Of a stretch of DNA of 64,000 bases, positions 1 through 9,151 are shown piece after piece. Positions within the stretch are counted from its first letter, which is position 1; each line of letters starts with the position of its first letter. Position numbers and translations under genes: made by a program. The notes beneath the pieces were generated by a model that worked only from the letters and a program-made list of their open reading frames with translations, made no database searches and was not told where the DNA came from. The stretch covers positions 1 to 64,000 of the forward strand of contig NZ_JACIIV010000007.1 in the NCBI RefSeq assembly GCF_014205635.1, in the 5' to 3' direction. This stretch comes from Polymorphobacter multimanifer. GTDB taxonomy: Bacteria > Pseudomonadota > Alphaproteobacteria > Sphingomonadales > Sphingomonadaceae.

Positions 1-767
1 TGGGCATTGCGGGAGAAGTGGACGCGGCAGCGTTGCCATGCGGCGCTGAAGACGCGGGAGACGGAAGCCTTGATGCCCTCATGGGCATCCGAGATGATGA
101 GCTTCACGCCGCGCAAGCCGCGACGCGCGAGGCTGCGCAGGAAATCGGTCCAGAAGGTCTCGGCCTCTGACGCGCCGATTGCCATGCCGAGCACCTCGCG
201 GCGACCATCGCTGTTCACGCCGACCGCGATGGTGACCGCGACCGAGACGATGCGGCCGTTCTGGCGGACCTTGAGGTAGGTGGCGTCGATCCACACGTAT
301 GGCCAGTCGCCCTCGATCGGGCGATCGAGGAACGCCTTCACGCGGACATCGATCTCTTCGCACAGCCGGCTGACCTGGCTTTTCGAGATGCCGCTCATTC
401 CCATCGCTTTGACGAGATCATCGACCGATCGCGTCGAGATGCCTTGAATATACGCCTCCTGCACGACGGCGGTCAGCGCCTTTTCGGCAAGGCGTCGGGG
501 CTCGAGAAAGCCGGGGAAGTAGCTGCCCTTCCTGAGCTTGGGGATGCGCAGTTCAACGGTGCCGGCACGGGTCTCCCAGTCGCGCTCCCGGTAACCGTTG
601 CGCTGGGCGAGCCGCTCGTCGCTCTTCTCTCCATAGCCAGCGCCCGTCAGGCCACCCACCTCAAGGGCCATCAGCCGCTGCGCGGCAAAGCCGATCATCT
701 CACGCAAAAAATCAGCGTCTGCGCTCTTTCCCACAAGCGCCTGCAGGTTCATCGTATCGTCGGTCAT
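1..767 (-). CDS. IS256-family (mutator-type) transposase, 3' end outside the window
   Basis: Reading the minus strand from the ATG at 767 gives an open frame of 255 codons that runs off the left edge. It is a DDE transposase of the IS256/MULE group that would cut and paste its own element. The N-terminal part carries the family's [17 protein letters not shown] and [12 protein letters not shown] stretches. The first catalytic Asp lies in [13 protein letters not shown] and the second in LIISDAHEG. The third catalytic residue (Glu) and the C-terminus are not visible. An intact family member is about 400 residues, and no stop or frameshift is seen in the visible part. The family call is very secure; whether the whole gene is intact is unknown. 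Confidence 0.93.
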   Translation of the reverse strand, partial: MTDDTMNLQALVGKSADADFLREMIGFAAQRLMALEVGGLTGAGYGEKSDERLAQRNGYRERDWETRAGTVELRIPKLRKGSYFPGFLEPRRLAEKALTAVVQEAYIQGISTRSVDDLVKAMGMSGISKSQVSRLCEEIDVRVKAFLDRPIEGDWPYVWIDATYLKVRQNGRIVSVAVTIAVGVNSDGRREVLGMAIGASEAETFWTDFLRSLARRGLRGVKLIISDAHEGIKASVSRVFSAAWQRCRVHFSRNA

Positions 768-862
768 CGGTGATCTCCGTTGGTTGGATATTGCAACCCA
801 AACCTAACCGAAGATCGCCGATGGCCAACCGCGACCTACACCACCACCTGGGACACGACCTT
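1..862 (-). mobile_element. IS256-family insertion sequence, right end visible, left end outside the window
   Basis: The transposase reads leftward from 767, so this side carries the 5' end of the element. About 70 to 95 bases upstream of its start, at 832-862, the minus strand reads a GTGTCCC run followed by a GGTGGTGGTGTAG stretch. That resembles the outer inverted repeat of many IS256 elements, so the right boundary is placed near 862 by inference. The opposite repeat and the target duplication lie outside the window, so the exact end and age of the insertion cannot be established here. Confidence 0.7.
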
Positions 863-980
863 GCGGTCCGCAGCAAAACGGTCTCGCCTGCTGTGCTGTG
901 TGGAAGCCAGGCATGGACAGCGGCGCGGACGATCCGGATCTTTCCGAAGACCTCGGCAATCGTCGGTCCTGCTTTCGCCA

Positions 981-1160
981 GGTCAATACGGCAGCCGTCT
1001 GCTCTTCAACGAACGCCGGCCTGTCTATCGGCTGCCGAGTTCATTGCATCAGCAAACCCAAAGCCGTGTGCTGCTGCTCGGAATGGTCAAAGCCAAAGGC
1101 AGCAATTCGCGGCTTGAAAATGTTGCAGCGCCTGGCCTCGAAGACGCCGGCGACATCTGA
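981..1160 (+). pseudogene. Possible 3' remnant of an unidentified gene next to the IS end
   Basis: From about 981 to the TGA at 1160 the plus strand reads a protein-like frame. It begins GQYGSRLLFNERRPVYRL and ends NVAAPGLEDAGDI, with plausible codon use but no start of its own. Upstream the frame runs into the presumed IS terminus. It could be the tail of a gene cut by the insertion, but I recognise no family and chance cannot be excluded. The rest of 868-1194 shows no gene, RNA or convincing terminator. Confidence 0.25.
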
Positions 1161-1194
1161 CTGCCGCCGGCTATCTGCATGGCGCAATGTCGCC

Positions 1195-2436
1195 TCAGGC
1201 AGTGAGGCTGCGGCGTCCCCGACGGCGTGCCGCAGCGCCGACCATCCCGAAGCCGGCGATCAGCATCGTCCAACTTTGCGGCTCAGGCACAACGGTCGCC
1301 CAGTCATACCCCATCGCATCGAAAGCGAACAAATCGAACTTGGTAAAAACCTGGCTTGGACGGGTCCCGCCCGGCCCGGTTGCCGTCGGGTCCATCAGGC
1401 CCAGCGGCGGCGCGATATTCAGCAGCGTGTCGTCCTTCCAATGGCTCGCCTGGCGCAGATCGCCATTCAGCCGACCAGTGGAAAGTGGTGCCATACACGT
1501 CATGCCGTTGATCGAATAACAGGCACTGCCGCCGATCGACCAGTCTCGCACGAAATCACCGCCGAAATCGCCATAGCGGAACAGATCATGCACCGTTCCC
1601 CAGGCAATATTGTTCAGCCCGCGAACGCCAGGCAGTGCCCTGCCTGGCAATGCGTTGACATCGGCAAGATCGACACCCGAGCGGAAGCCAAGTGCATGGC
1701 CGATTTCGTGCGCAGCAACGCCAACGAAATCGAACGCGCCTGGCGTGATGCCGTCGGTAGGGTCGAAATCCCAGACGAAGGCACTGCTGAACGACACCGA
1801 TCCGTCGCGCGCGCCCGGATTGTTGGCGGCATAGACCGGCGCGAGGCCCATCGCCTTCATTTGCGCAGTATTCACAGCGATATTGTTGTTATCGAACGTG
1901 TTGTTGTCGTCGAAAAACCGCAGGCGAGAATCGATTGCGCCCGACGCTGGAGGCTCGTTCGACACAAAGCTGATGGGAGCGCCGCTCAAAGTCGTCATTG
2001 CGCGCCTGTCGATAAACGTCTTGGCATCTGCAGCGAGCGCGCTCTGGACGGTATTCACGCCAACCGTGTTTGTTGTCGATCCCGTCGAACCAAGAATGCC
2101 TGGCCCGAGTGCTGAAAACCGCACATCGAGATTGATCGTGATATTGTCCCTGAACAGGCCGGAGAACAACGCTCCTGCGGCTTCGAAGCCCCTGCGTGCG
2201 TCGGTTCCGATGCCGACACCGCCGAGGTCGTTCAGGACGAACTGCATGCCGCCGCCGCTGCCCCCCGACATGCTGGCGACAGCCGCATTGAAGGAACCGG
2301 AGTCGAAGCTGCCCTGATTGTCATCGAACTGATGGTTGCATTCGGCCGTATGCACATGGCCGATCGCCTGCGCAAAAACCGGCGTCGACGAAACCGCAGC
2401 CAACAGCACCACTTTCAACAATGTCTTCATTTTCAT
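1195..2436 (-). CDS. Secreted zinc metalloprotease with PEP-CTERM-type anchor (NF038122-like)
   Basis: This is a 413-residue exported protein. Residues 1-24 form a signal peptide (MKMKTLLKVVLLAAVSS, cut near VFAQA). A zinc-protease motif HEIGHALGF lies near residue 243, where the two His and a third ligand would bind zinc and Glu would act as base. The C-terminus has PEPQSWTMLIAGFG, a hydrophobic helix and a basic RRRGRR tail. This is the PEP-CTERM sorting signal, with Thr in place of the usual Ala after Trp. Such proteins are processed by an exosortase, which is not in this window. It resembles the metalloprotease family catalogued as NF038122; that assignment is from memory. It stands alone, and its substrate is unknown. 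Confidence 0.85.
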   Translation of the reverse strand: MKMKTLLKVVLLAAVSSTPVFAQAIGHVHTAECNHQFDDNQGSFDSGSFNAAVASMSGGSGGGMQFVLNDLGGVGIGTDARRGFEAAGALFSGLFRDNITINLDVRFSALGPGILGSTGSTTNTVGVNTVQSALAADAKTFIDRRAMTTLSGAPISFVSNEPPASGAIDSRLRFFDDNNTFDNNNIAVNTAQMKAMGLAPVYAANNPGARDGSVSFSSAFVWDFDPTDGITPGAFDFVGVAAHEIGHALGFRSGVDLADVNALPGRALPGVRGLNNIAWGTVHDLFRYGDFGGDFVRDWSIGGSACYSINGMTCMAPLSTGRLNGDLRQASHWKDDTLLNIAPPLGLMDPTATGPGGTRPSQVFTKFDLFAFDAMGYDWATVVPEPQSWTMLIAGFGMVGAAARRRGRRSLTA

Positions 2437-2709
2437 CCCCCGATTCAGTCCCTGCGCATATCCGTCCGATGTCGGGTGTGGTTAGCAATGTTTAAAATGC
2501 AACATGCGACAATTCTTGCTGGTGGTGGCGATGTCGTCGGTCTTGCATCTGTTCAGGCCCATGGTCACCAAAGGCCTTGGCACGATCACCGGCATTGCGG
2601 CCATGGTGCCGGCCAGCGGCGTGTCCTCCGAGTTGCGTGGTGCTCTGGGGGGGGCCAATAATCGCGTCGATCGCGGAAATAGCCCTCGGATGATCCCGAC
2701 GGAAAGGGT

Positions 2710-2796
2710 TGGTGCGGCCAAGAAGACTCGAACTTCCACGGGCTTTCGCCCACAACGACCTCAACGTTGCGCGTCTACCAGTTCCGCCATGGCCGC
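2710..2796 (-). tRNA. tRNA-Leu, anticodon GAG, CCA encoded
   Basis: The minus strand folds as a class II tRNA of 87 nt. The 7-bp acceptor stem pairs GCGGCCA with TGGCCGC, followed by discriminator A and an encoded CCA at 2710-2712. The D arm carries TGGTAGACGCG, typical of leucine tRNAs. The anticodon stem CAACG/CGTTG encloses loop TTGAGGT, so the anticodon is GAG (complement of 2760-2762). There is a long variable arm and a TTCGAGTCT T-loop. It reads CUC/CUU leucine codons. Confidence 0.97.
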
Positions 2797-2901
2797 ACAG
2801 ACCCTGTTGTACGGGGGCTGGCCCCGCCCGGTAGGAGGGTGCGGTTAGCAGGCAGGCGCTGGGGGCGCAAGGGGGGATGGCTTGTGCGCCAATGTGAAAG
2901 G

Positions 2902-2926
2902 CAGCGCCGCGGCAAAGCCGCGGCTG
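2902..2926 (-). terminator. GC-rich hairpin downstream of the acyl-CoA dehydrogenase
   Basis: CCGCGGC (2907-2913) pairs with GCCGCGG (2917-2923) around an AAA loop, extended by an outer CAG/CTG with a one-base bulge. It lies about 95 bases past the stop of the leftward gene at 3022. No T-run follows, so intrinsic termination is only a suggestion. Confidence 0.35.
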
Positions 2927-3021
2927 ACGTCAGACGAGTTCGGCCAGCGAAGCTGTCCGCCTCGCTGGCCGAGCACTGCGCCGTGTCTCGCGACAGCTTC
3001 GCTATCGCTCGCCGGCTTGGC

Positions 3022-4242
3022 TCAGTTATACCTTCTCAACTCGTTCTTCGCGATCGCCTGCCGATGCACCTCGTCGGGCCCATCCGCCAGCCGCAGCGTG
3101 CGCTGACCGGCATAGCCGCTCGCCAGACCGAAGTCCTGGCACACGCCGCCGCCGCCATACGCCTGGATCGCCATGTCGTGGATCATGCAGCTCATGTTCG
3201 GCGCCACGACCTTGATCATGGCGATCTCGTTGGCAGCACCCTTGTTGCCCACCGTGTCCATCATGTACGCGGCCTTGAGCGTCAGCAGCCGCGCCTGCTC
3301 GATGGCAATGCGCGAATCGGCAATCCGCTCATGCCACAGGCTGTGCTCGGAAATCGGCTTGCCGAAGGCAACGCGGCTCTTCAGCCGCTTCACCATCTTC
3401 TCGAGCGCCCGCTCGGCGGCGCCGATCGAGCGCATGCAATGGTGGATGCGGCCTGGCCCGAGGCGCCCCTGCGCAATCTCGAAGCCCTTGCCCTCGCCGA
3501 GGATCATGTTGCCCACCGGCACCCGCACATTGTCGAGGATCACCTCATAATGGCCGTGCGGCGCATCATCATAGCCGAACACCTTGAGCGCCCGCAGCTT
3601 GTTGATTCCCGGCGCATCGAGCGGCACCAGGATCTGGCTCTGCTGCGCATGGCGCGGGGCGCTGGTATCGGTCTTGCCCATCACGATGGCGATGGCACAG
3701 CGCGGGTCACCCACGCCCGAAGACCACCATTTGCGGCCGTTGACCACATATTCGTCGCCTTCGCGGCGGATCGACGTCTCGATGTTTGTCGCATCCGAGC
3801 TAGCCACCGCCGGCTCGGTCATCAGGAAGGCCGAGCGGATCTCGCCCGCCATCAGCGGCCGCAACCACGTCTGCTTCTGCTCCTCCGAGCCATAGGTGCG
3901 CAGCACCTCCATGTTGCCGGTGTCGGGCGCCGAACAGTTGAACACCTCGCTCGACCACATGGCGCGGCCCATTTCCTCGGCCAGCGGCGCATATTCGAGG
4001 TTGGTGAGGCCAGGCCCCTTCCACTCGCCCTTGTCATGCTCGCAGATGTTGAGGAACATGTTCCAAAGCCCCGCCTCGCGCGCCTTGGGCTTCAGCTCCT
4101 CGATCACCGGCAGCACCTTCCAGCGCTCGCCCTCGGCCACTTCCTGCTCGTAGCGCGCTTCATTGGGGTAGATATGCTCGTCCATGAAACCGCGCAGCTT
4201 CTCGATCAGCGCCTTGGATTTGTCGCTATACTCAAAAATCAT
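3022..4242 (-). CDS. Acyl-CoA dehydrogenase, ACAD10/11-like
   Basis: This 406-residue FAD enzyme would introduce the 2,3-double bond into an acyl-CoA and pass electrons to ETF (etfBA lie at 56.6-58.3 kb). All three domains are visible: a helical N-domain, a middle beta-domain with [19 protein letters not shown] and [14 protein letters not shown], and a C-domain with [20 protein letters not shown] and [10 protein letters not shown] near the end. The last motif is characteristic of the ACAD10/11 group, suggesting long or unusual acyl substrates. I chose the ATG at 4242 because AAGGAA precedes it by 6-7 bases and homologues begin at this FEYS motif. An upstream ATG at 4272 lacks support. It is monocistronic here. 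Confidence 0.9.
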   Translation of the reverse strand: MIFEYSDKSKALIEKLRGFMDEHIYPNEARYEQEVAEGERWKVLPVIEELKPKAREAGLWNMFLNICEHDKGEWKGPGLTNLEYAPLAEEMGRAMWSSEVFNCSAPDTGNMEVLRTYGSEEQKQTWLRPLMAGEIRSAFLMTEPAVASSDATNIETSIRREGDEYVVNGRKWWSSGVGDPRCAIAIVMGKTDTSAPRHAQQSQILVPLDAPGINKLRALKVFGYDDAPHGHYEVILDNVRVPVGNMILGEGKGFEIAQGRLGPGRIHHCMRSIGAAERALEKMVKRLKSRVAFGKPISEHSLWHERIADSRIAIEQARLLTLKAAYMMDTVGNKGAANEIAMIKVVAPNMSCMIHDMAIQAYGGGGVCQDFGLASGYAGQRTLRLADGPDEVHRQAIAKNELRRYN

Positions 4243-4323
4243 CCGTCGTTCCTTCAGCCGGCAGTCCGGCATGGTGTGTCATGCGGGCGGCGCCAAATCC
4301 AGCCGCAAAACAGGTAGGGACGC

Positions 4324-4992
4324 TCAGCCACTCACCAGCCGCAGCGTCCGCGCGCCACCCGGCACATCGGTGAGCGTGCTGGTGAAGCGCGCACTCGTGC
4401 CCGGCTGCAACGCCGCCGCCGGCACGTCGATCGACCAGCGCCGCACCACGCCGCCCGGCGCTTCGAGCGTCGCCTTGAGCACCGCCGTCCCTGCCACCGA
4501 GCGGCCCGTGTTGCGCACCTCGCCTTCCACTTCGAGCAGCATCGTTCCCGAAGGCAGCGGCGTCAGCCGGCCCGATGCCGTGATCACCAGCGGTGATGGC
4601 CCGGGCTGCAGCGGCCGCAGCCATTCGCCCACCACCGGCACCCGGTCCGGATCGATCCGCTCCAGCGCCACCCCGCCGGCAAGCACGGCCGCCGCCAGCA
4701 GCAGCAACACGCCGATCAGCCAGCCGATCCAGGCAAAGCTGCGCCGCGGCTCGTCGTCAGGCTCCTCTTCCGCAGGCAGCTCGGGCACCGGCTCGGGCAC
4801 CGGCTCATCAACGGGTTCGACCTCGGGTTCAGGCACCGGCTCCGGCAGCGGCGGCTCGACCGCCTCGGGAAGCGTCCAGCGATGGTCGCATTCGGCGCAG
4901 CGCATGCGTTTGCCACCCAGACCCAAACCGGCCTGGGCCAGCCCTTCATTCAGCTTGTAGCGCGCACCGCAGTTGGGGCAAATCACGATCAC
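4324..4992 (-). CDS. Zinc-ribbon (MJ0042-type) single-pass membrane protein with DUF3426-like C-terminus
   Basis: The 222-residue product begins MIVICPNCGARYKLNE. Cys5, Cys8, Cys32 and Cys35 form a zinc ribbon of the MJ0042 type. An acidic, proline-rich linker of PVPEPE repeats follows, then one transmembrane helix (IGWLIGVLLLLAAAVLAGG) and a periplasmic beta-rich domain like DUF3426. The start is taken as GTG 4992, where the zinc ribbon begins in family members. An in-frame ATG at 5061 would leave only 20 bases to the divergent serS start. The function of this alphaproteobacterial family is unknown; I do not infer one. Confidence 0.75.
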   Translation of the reverse strand: MIVICPNCGARYKLNEGLAQAGLGLGGKRMRCAECDHRWTLPEAVEPPLPEPVPEPEVEPVDEPVPEPVPELPAEEEPDDEPRRSFAWIGWLIGVLLLLAAAVLAGGVALERIDPDRVPVVGEWLRPLQPGPSPLVITASGRLTPLPSGTMLLEVEGEVRNTGRSVAGTAVLKATLEAPGGVVRRWSIDVPAAALQPGTSARFTSTLTDVPGGARTLRLVSG

Positions 4993-5081
4993 GGCTGTCA
5001 CACTAGGCGCAATCCGGGCGAAGGTGAATCCCCATTTTGCAAGTCTCTTGTCTGTCTGCACCGAGCGGCTAAGACAGCGCG

Positions 5082-6359
5082 ATGCACGATATCCGCGCCA
5101 TCCGAGCCGATCCCGCCACCTTCGATACCGGCCTCGCGCGGCGCGGGCTGGCCGCCCCCTCGGCCGCCATCCTCGATGCCGATGCCGGCCTGCGCGCCGT
5201 GCAGACCGCGCTGCAAGCCGCCCTCGCCCGCCGCAACAGCCTGTCGAAAGACATCGGCCAGGCCCGCAGCCGCGGTGATGGCGCCACCGCCGAAGCGCTC
5301 ACCGCCGAAGTGACTGCGCTCAAGACGCAGGTCCCAGCCCTCGAAGCCGAGGAGCGTGACCGCCAGGCCATAGTCGAAACGCTGCTCGCCGAGCTGCCCA
5401 ACATCCCCGCCGATGATGTGCCGCATGGCACCGACGAGACCGGCAATGTCGAAGTCGCGCGCTTCGGCAGCATCCCCGCCTTCGATTTCACCCCGCTCGA
5501 ACACGACGTGCTCGCAGCAAGGCTCGGCTACGATCCCGATGCCGCCGCAAAGATCGCCGGCGCCCGCTTCGCTGTCCTCGGCGGCGCCCTCGCCCGCCTC
5601 CACCGTGCACTCGGCCAGTATATGCTCGACACCCAGGTCGCCGCCGGCTGGCGCGAGATGGCGGTGCCACTGCTGGTGCGCGCCGACGCCGCCTTCGGCA
5701 CCGGCCAGCTCCCCAAGTTCGGCGAGGATCTGTTCCAGACCACCGATGGCCGCTACCTCATCCCCACCGCCGAAGTCTCGCTCACCAACCTCGTCCGCGA
5801 GAGCGTCATCGAGGACGACACCCTGCCGCTGCGCCTCACCGCCCTCACCCCCTGCTTCCGCTCGGAAGCCGGGAGTGCGGGGCGCGACACGCGCGGCCTC
5901 ATCCGCCAGCACCAGTTCGAAAAGGTCGAGCTCGTCAGCCTCTGCACCCCCGAACAGGCCGAAGCCGAGCACGAACACATGCTCGCCTCCGCCGAAGCCA
6001 TCCTCACCGCCCTCGGCCTGCCCTTCCGCCGCATGCTGCTCTGCACCGGGGACATGGGGTTCACCGCCAAGCGCACCTTCGATCTCGAAGTCTGGCTGCC
6101 AGGGCAAAATGCCTTTCGCGAGATCAGCAGCATCTCCTGGTGCGGCGATTTCCAGGGCCGCCGCATGAATGCGCGCCTCAAGACACGCGGCGAAAAAGGC
6201 ACCCGCGGCTTCGTCCATACCCTCAACGGCTCGGGCCTCGCCGTCGGCCGCACGCTGGTCGCAGTCCTCGAAAATTGCCAGCAAGCCGATGGCAGCGTCA
6301 TCATCCCGGCGGTGCTGCACCCGTATATGGGCGGCATCACCCAGCTCACCCCCGCCTGA
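5082..6359 (+). CDS. serS: Seryl-tRNA synthetase
   Basis: This 425-residue class II synthetase charges tRNA-Ser (and tRNA-Sec where present) with serine. The N-terminal third is the long antiparallel coiled-coil arm that grips the tRNA variable arm. The catalytic core shows TAEVSLTNL, motif 2 (CFRSEAGSAGRDTRGLIRQH), FDLEVWLPGQ and motif 3 (LNGSGLAVGRTLVAVLEN). Length is normal. It is followed after 10 bases by surE, the usual alphaproteobacterial order, so the two are probably co-transcribed. The zinc-ribbon gene diverges from it. Confidence 0.98.
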   Translation: MHDIRAIRADPATFDTGLARRGLAAPSAAILDADAGLRAVQTALQAALARRNSLSKDIGQARSRGDGATAEALTAEVTALKTQVPALEAEERDRQAIVETLLAELPNIPADDVPHGTDETGNVEVARFGSIPAFDFTPLEHDVLAARLGYDPDAAAKIAGARFAVLGGALARLHRALGQYMLDTQVAAGWREMAVPLLVRADAAFGTGQLPKFGEDLFQTTDGRYLIPTAEVSLTNLVRESVIEDDTLPLRLTALTPCFRSEAGSAGRDTRGLIRQHQFEKVELVSLCTPEQAEAEHEHMLASAEAILTALGLPFRRMLLCTGDMGFTAKRTFDLEVWLPGQNAFREISSISWCGDFQGRRMNARLKTRGEKGTRGFVHTLNGSGLAVGRTLVAVLENCQQADGSVIIPAVLHPYMGGITQLTPA

Positions 6360-6369
6360 AAGGCACCCC

Positions 6370-7143
6370 ATGCGCATTCTCGTGACCAATGACGACGGCA
6401 TCAACGCGCCCGGCCTCGTGGCGCTCGAAGCCATCGCCGCCGAGCTTTCGGACGATGTCTGGGTCGTCGCCCCCGCCGAGGAGCAATCGGGCGCCGGCCA
6501 CTCGCTCACCCTGTCGCAGCCCGTGCGCCTGCGCGAAATCGGCCCCCGCCGCTTCAGCGTGCGCGGCACCCCCACCGATTGCGTCATGCTGGCGCTGGGT
6601 GCGGTGATGGCCGACCACAAGCCCGATCTCATCCTCTCGGGCGTCAACCGCGGCGGCAATCTCGCCGAAGACGTCACCTACTCGGGCACCGTCTCGGCCG
6701 CGATGGAAGGCTGCCTCGCCGGCATCCGCTCGGTCGCACTCAGCCAGGTGATGATGAACTACACCGCCGGCCAGGAAGATTTCAGCACCGCCACCACCCA
6801 CGGCGCCGACATCATCCGCCGCATCGCCGCCGTCGATTGGGCGCCGGGCATGCTCATCAACATCAACTTCCCGCCGGTCATCGCCGCCGATGTGCGCGGC
6901 GTGCGCGTCACCGAGCAGGGCTTCCGCGATTATGGCAACATCCACCTCGTCAAGCGCACCGATCCGCGCGGCTTTCCCTATTATTGGCACGGCTTCGGCA
7001 AGGAAAAGGCCGATCCCGGTCACCGCACCGATCTGCAAGCGATGCACGAGGCCTGCATCTCGGTCACGCCGCTCCACCTCGACATGACGCACTATGCCAG
7101 CCTCGAAGCACTGCGCACCGTGCTCGGGCCACTTTCCGAATAG
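6370..7143 (+). CDS. surE: 5'/3'-nucleotidase SurE
   Basis: This 257-residue metal-dependent nucleoside monophosphatase acts on 5'- and 3'-nucleotides and is linked to stationary-phase survival. The diagnostic metal-binding start MRILVTNDDGINAPG is present, followed by GTPTDCVMLALG and SGVNRGGNLAEDVTYSGTVS. Only the ATG at 6370 places that motif at the N-terminus; the open frame upstream is a shadow of serS. It sits 10 bases after serS. The usual next genes (pcm and/or an NlpD-type M23 protein) are displaced by the PEPxxWA gene array, with the NlpD-like gene found at 11870. Confidence 0.97.
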   Translation: MRILVTNDDGINAPGLVALEAIAAELSDDVWVVAPAEEQSGAGHSLTLSQPVRLREIGPRRFSVRGTPTDCVMLALGAVMADHKPDLILSGVNRGGNLAEDVTYSGTVSAAMEGCLAGIRSVALSQVMMNYTAGQEDFSTATTHGADIIRRIAAVDWAPGMLININFPPVIAADVRGVRVTEQGFRDYGNIHLVKRTDPRGFPYYWHGFGKEKADPGHRTDLQAMHEACISVTPLHLDMTHYASLEALRTVLGPLSE

Positions 7144-7354
7144 CAAAAGGCCCGCAGGATCGCGCCTGCCGGCTTGCGGATCATCGGGTCGATCAGGCGA
7201 CGAGCGTAAGGCTCGAGCTGCACACCAGGAGCCCGACAAGGCCCAGGCGACCGATCAGCATGGATGCGACAGCCGTGTCAGCGCCGGCCAGAAGCTGGCA
7301 ATTCATGCTTCAGGTCTTGCCCGGTGGGCATCGCAGCAAGCCCCATGAACGACG

Positions 7355-7387
7355 ACGGGCGCCATCGGCAATGCCGACGGCGCCCGT
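7355..7387 (-). terminator. Hairpin terminator of the first PEPxxWA gene
   Basis: ACGGGCGCC (7355-7363) pairs with GGCGCCCGT (7379-7387), with a further inner TCGGCA/TGCCGA pairing. It lies 22 bases past the stop of the leftward gene. It has no clear T-run on the minus strand but shares the GGCGCC core with the hairpins behind three sister genes. Confidence 0.55.
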
Positions 7388-7409
7388 GCCACTGCAATCG
7401 ACCTGAGTG

Positions 7410-8150
7410 TCAGGCAACGACAGTCGTGTTGCGGCGGCGACGTGCCGAAACGCCGACCAGGCCGAAGCCCAGGATCAGCATCGCCCAGGTGCCGGGCTCG
7501 GGAACGAACGACGGCAGCGGCTCCGACGAGAACTGACCACCGATGGTGGCGCGGAAATCGTTGACGCGGTTGCCATTGGTGCTGAACGCGTTGGTGACGG
7601 CGGTCAGTGCCAGCGAGAAGTCCGAATTCGAGATCTGGTCGAAGCTCAGGAAGTCGGAGGTGTAGGTGATCGTGCCACCACCTTCGGTGCTCGAACCGAA
7701 GCTGCCGGCCGAGCTGCCGACGGTGCCGTTGACCGAACCGCCGGTGAACACTGCGGAAAGCAGGTTGAAGCCGGTGATGCCATTTGCCGTGATGGGGTTG
7801 TTGGCGAGGATCGAGAAATTGCCCGTAGCGCCCAGCAGGCTGAAGGCGCCGGCATTGTTGACAACGCCGCTCGGCATCGACGCATCGAGGGTGAAGCGGG
7901 CATTGACCGACTGCAGAGCGGCCGGGACGCCATCAAGGGCGAGGGTGAAGAACACCGGCACGCCGCTGGCAGCGTTGTCCGTGGCCGAAGTCGTGGTGAA
8001 CAGGCGGCTGGTGCCGTTGTCCCCAACGAAGCGAACGTTGAGGCTGGTCGTTGCCGGGCTGATGGAAGCAAAGGTGGTAAGAGCAGATGCTGGCGCGGCG
8101 GCAATGCCCGCAGCCAACAGGCCGAGGCCAAGGATTTTAGATACTGACAT
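7410..8150 (-). CDS. PEPxxWA-CTERM sorting-domain protein, array copy 1
   Basis: This is a 246-residue secreted protein. The signal peptide is MSVSKILGLGLLAAGIAAAPASA, followed by a beta-rich body of unknown function that starts LTTFASISPATTSLNVRF. The conserved FRATIGGQFSSEP block precedes the sorting tail VPEPGTWAMLILGFGLVG and a basic RRRR end. The tail is recognised by an exosortase and directs surface anchoring or release. The ATG at 8150 gives a proper signal peptide; the longer frame to 8255 does not. It is one of four tandem paralogues (this one, 8414, 9828, 10865), each separately terminated. The body matches no enzyme I can name; a structural surface role is speculation. Confidence 0.82.
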   Translation of the reverse strand: MSVSKILGLGLLAAGIAAAPASALTTFASISPATTSLNVRFVGDNGTSRLFTTTSATDNAASGVPVFFTLALDGVPAALQSVNARFTLDASMPSGVVNNAGAFSLLGATGNFSILANNPITANGITGFNLLSAVFTGGSVNGTVGSSAGSFGSSTEGGGTITYTSDFLSFDQISNSDFSLALTAVTNAFSTNGNRVNDFRATIGGQFSSEPLPSFVPEPGTWAMLILGFGLVGVSARRRRNTTVVA

Positions 8151-8360
8151 GCAACACTCCCAACCAGGTGAACGACAAAAGCATCGCCCACCACGCAACA
8201 GGCGGTCTGGTCCCGTGAATCGAACCAGCCTGACCCGCCGTGCCCCTATAAGCATGTCTGCCTGTTAAGGTTGCCGGAAAATTAAGCGTTATCGATAATT
8301 TTGCACTTGCTAACGTTTGTAAACCCAAGATTGCGCAAGACGTTGTACCGGATATGAAGA

Positions 8361-8389
8361 GGGCGCCGCAGCTCCTCGCTGCGGCGCCC
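8361..8389 (-). terminator. Strong hairpin terminator of the second PEPxxWA gene
   Basis: A perfect 12-bp stem GGGCGCCGCAGC (8361-8372) / GCTGCGGCGCCC (8378-8389) has a 5-base loop. It lies 24 bases past the stop codon of the leftward gene at 8414 and is followed on the minus strand by TCTTCAT. The region 8151-8360 beyond it is the upstream region of copy 1; it is visibly AT-richer and presumably holds that gene's promoter. Confidence 0.75.
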
Positions 8390-8413
8390 CCTCATTTCAC
8401 CCGACAGTTCAGG

Positions 8414-9151
8414 TCAGGCGACGGCAACCTTCTGGCGCCGACGCGCCGAAATGCCGACCATGCCGAATCCGAGGATCAGCATTGCCCATGTGCCAGGCTC
8501 GGGAATGAAAGCCGGCACCGGCTCCGACGAAAACTGCCCGCCGATTGTCGCTCGGAAACCGGCCAGTCCCGGGTTGCCATTGGGCGCAAACGCGTTGGTG
8601 ACGGCCGTCAGCGCCAGCGAAAAATCGGAATCGATCACATCGCTGAAATCGAGGAAATCCGACGAATAGGTGATCGTTGCCCCACCGATGGTGCTCGCAC
8701 GAAAAGCGCCGGTCGTCTCGCCGATTGTACCGTTGAGCGATGCTCCGTTGAAGACGCCGGAAAGCAGGTTCGTTCCAGTGATCCCGCCGGTCGTCACCGC
8801 GTTGTTTGCAATGATCGAAAAGCTGCCTGAAGCGCCGAGGAGACTGAAGGCACCCGACGAGCCGACATCGGAGTCAGGCATCTGCGCATCGAGCGTGAAA
8901 GTCGACGCAACCGACTGCAGGTTCGGAATGCCCAAGCCCAGGGTGAAGATGACCGGCACACCCGATGCAGCCCTGGCGCCCTCGGTAAGCGAGGTATAGA
9001 GCCGATCCGTTCTGTCGCCGTTGACGAAGGTCACATTCAGATCGGTTGTCGAAGGACTGATACTTGCAAAGGTGGTCAATGCTGCTGCCGGGGCAGCAAT
9101 GGTTGCAGCAACGAAAAGGCCCGTCGCGGCCAAGGATTTGATTAAGCGCAT
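8414..9151 (-). CDS. PEPxxWA-CTERM sorting-domain protein, array copy 2
   Basis: At 245 residues this is a close paralogue of the gene at 7410. The signal peptide is MRLIKSLAATGLFVAATIAAPAAA, the body begins LTTFASISPSTTDLNVTF, and FRATIGGQFSSEP precedes VPAF and the sorting tail PEPGTWAMLILGFGMVG with a basic RRRQK end. The ATG at 9151 is chosen because the signal peptide begins there; the frame extends to 9232 without homology to its sisters. Copies 1 and 2 share TFASIS and SDFSLALTAVTNAF blocks and form one subgroup; copies 3 and 4 form another. It has its own upstream region and terminator, so it is likely transcribed alone. Confidence 0.82.
   Translation of the reverse strand: MRLIKSLAATGLFVAATIAAPAAALTTFASISPSTTDLNVTFVNGDRTDRLYTSLTEGARAASGVPVIFTLGLGIPNLQSVASTFTLDAQMPDSDVGSSGAFSLLGASGSFSIIANNAVTTGGITGTNLLSGVFNGASLNGTIGETTGAFRASTIGGATITYSSDFLDFSDVIDSDFSLALTAVTNAFAPNGNPGLAGFRATIGGQFSSEPVPAFIPEPGTWAMLILGFGMVGISARRRQKVAVA

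Noticed and set aside
898-2115. 405-residue plus-strand open frame
   Set aside because: It mirrors the metalloprotease gene on the other strand, contains no domain motif and has high-GC antisense character. The minus-strand gene with signal peptide and HEIGH motif is the real one.
4998-6677. 559-residue minus-strand open frame
   Set aside because: It is antisense to serS and surE. Its Gly/Ala/Glu-rich sequence has no motif and is typical of a high-GC shadow frame.
7144-7200. Short inverted repeat just after surE as its terminator
   Set aside because: The GCAGG/CCTGC pairing is only 5 bp with no T-run, so the support is too weak.
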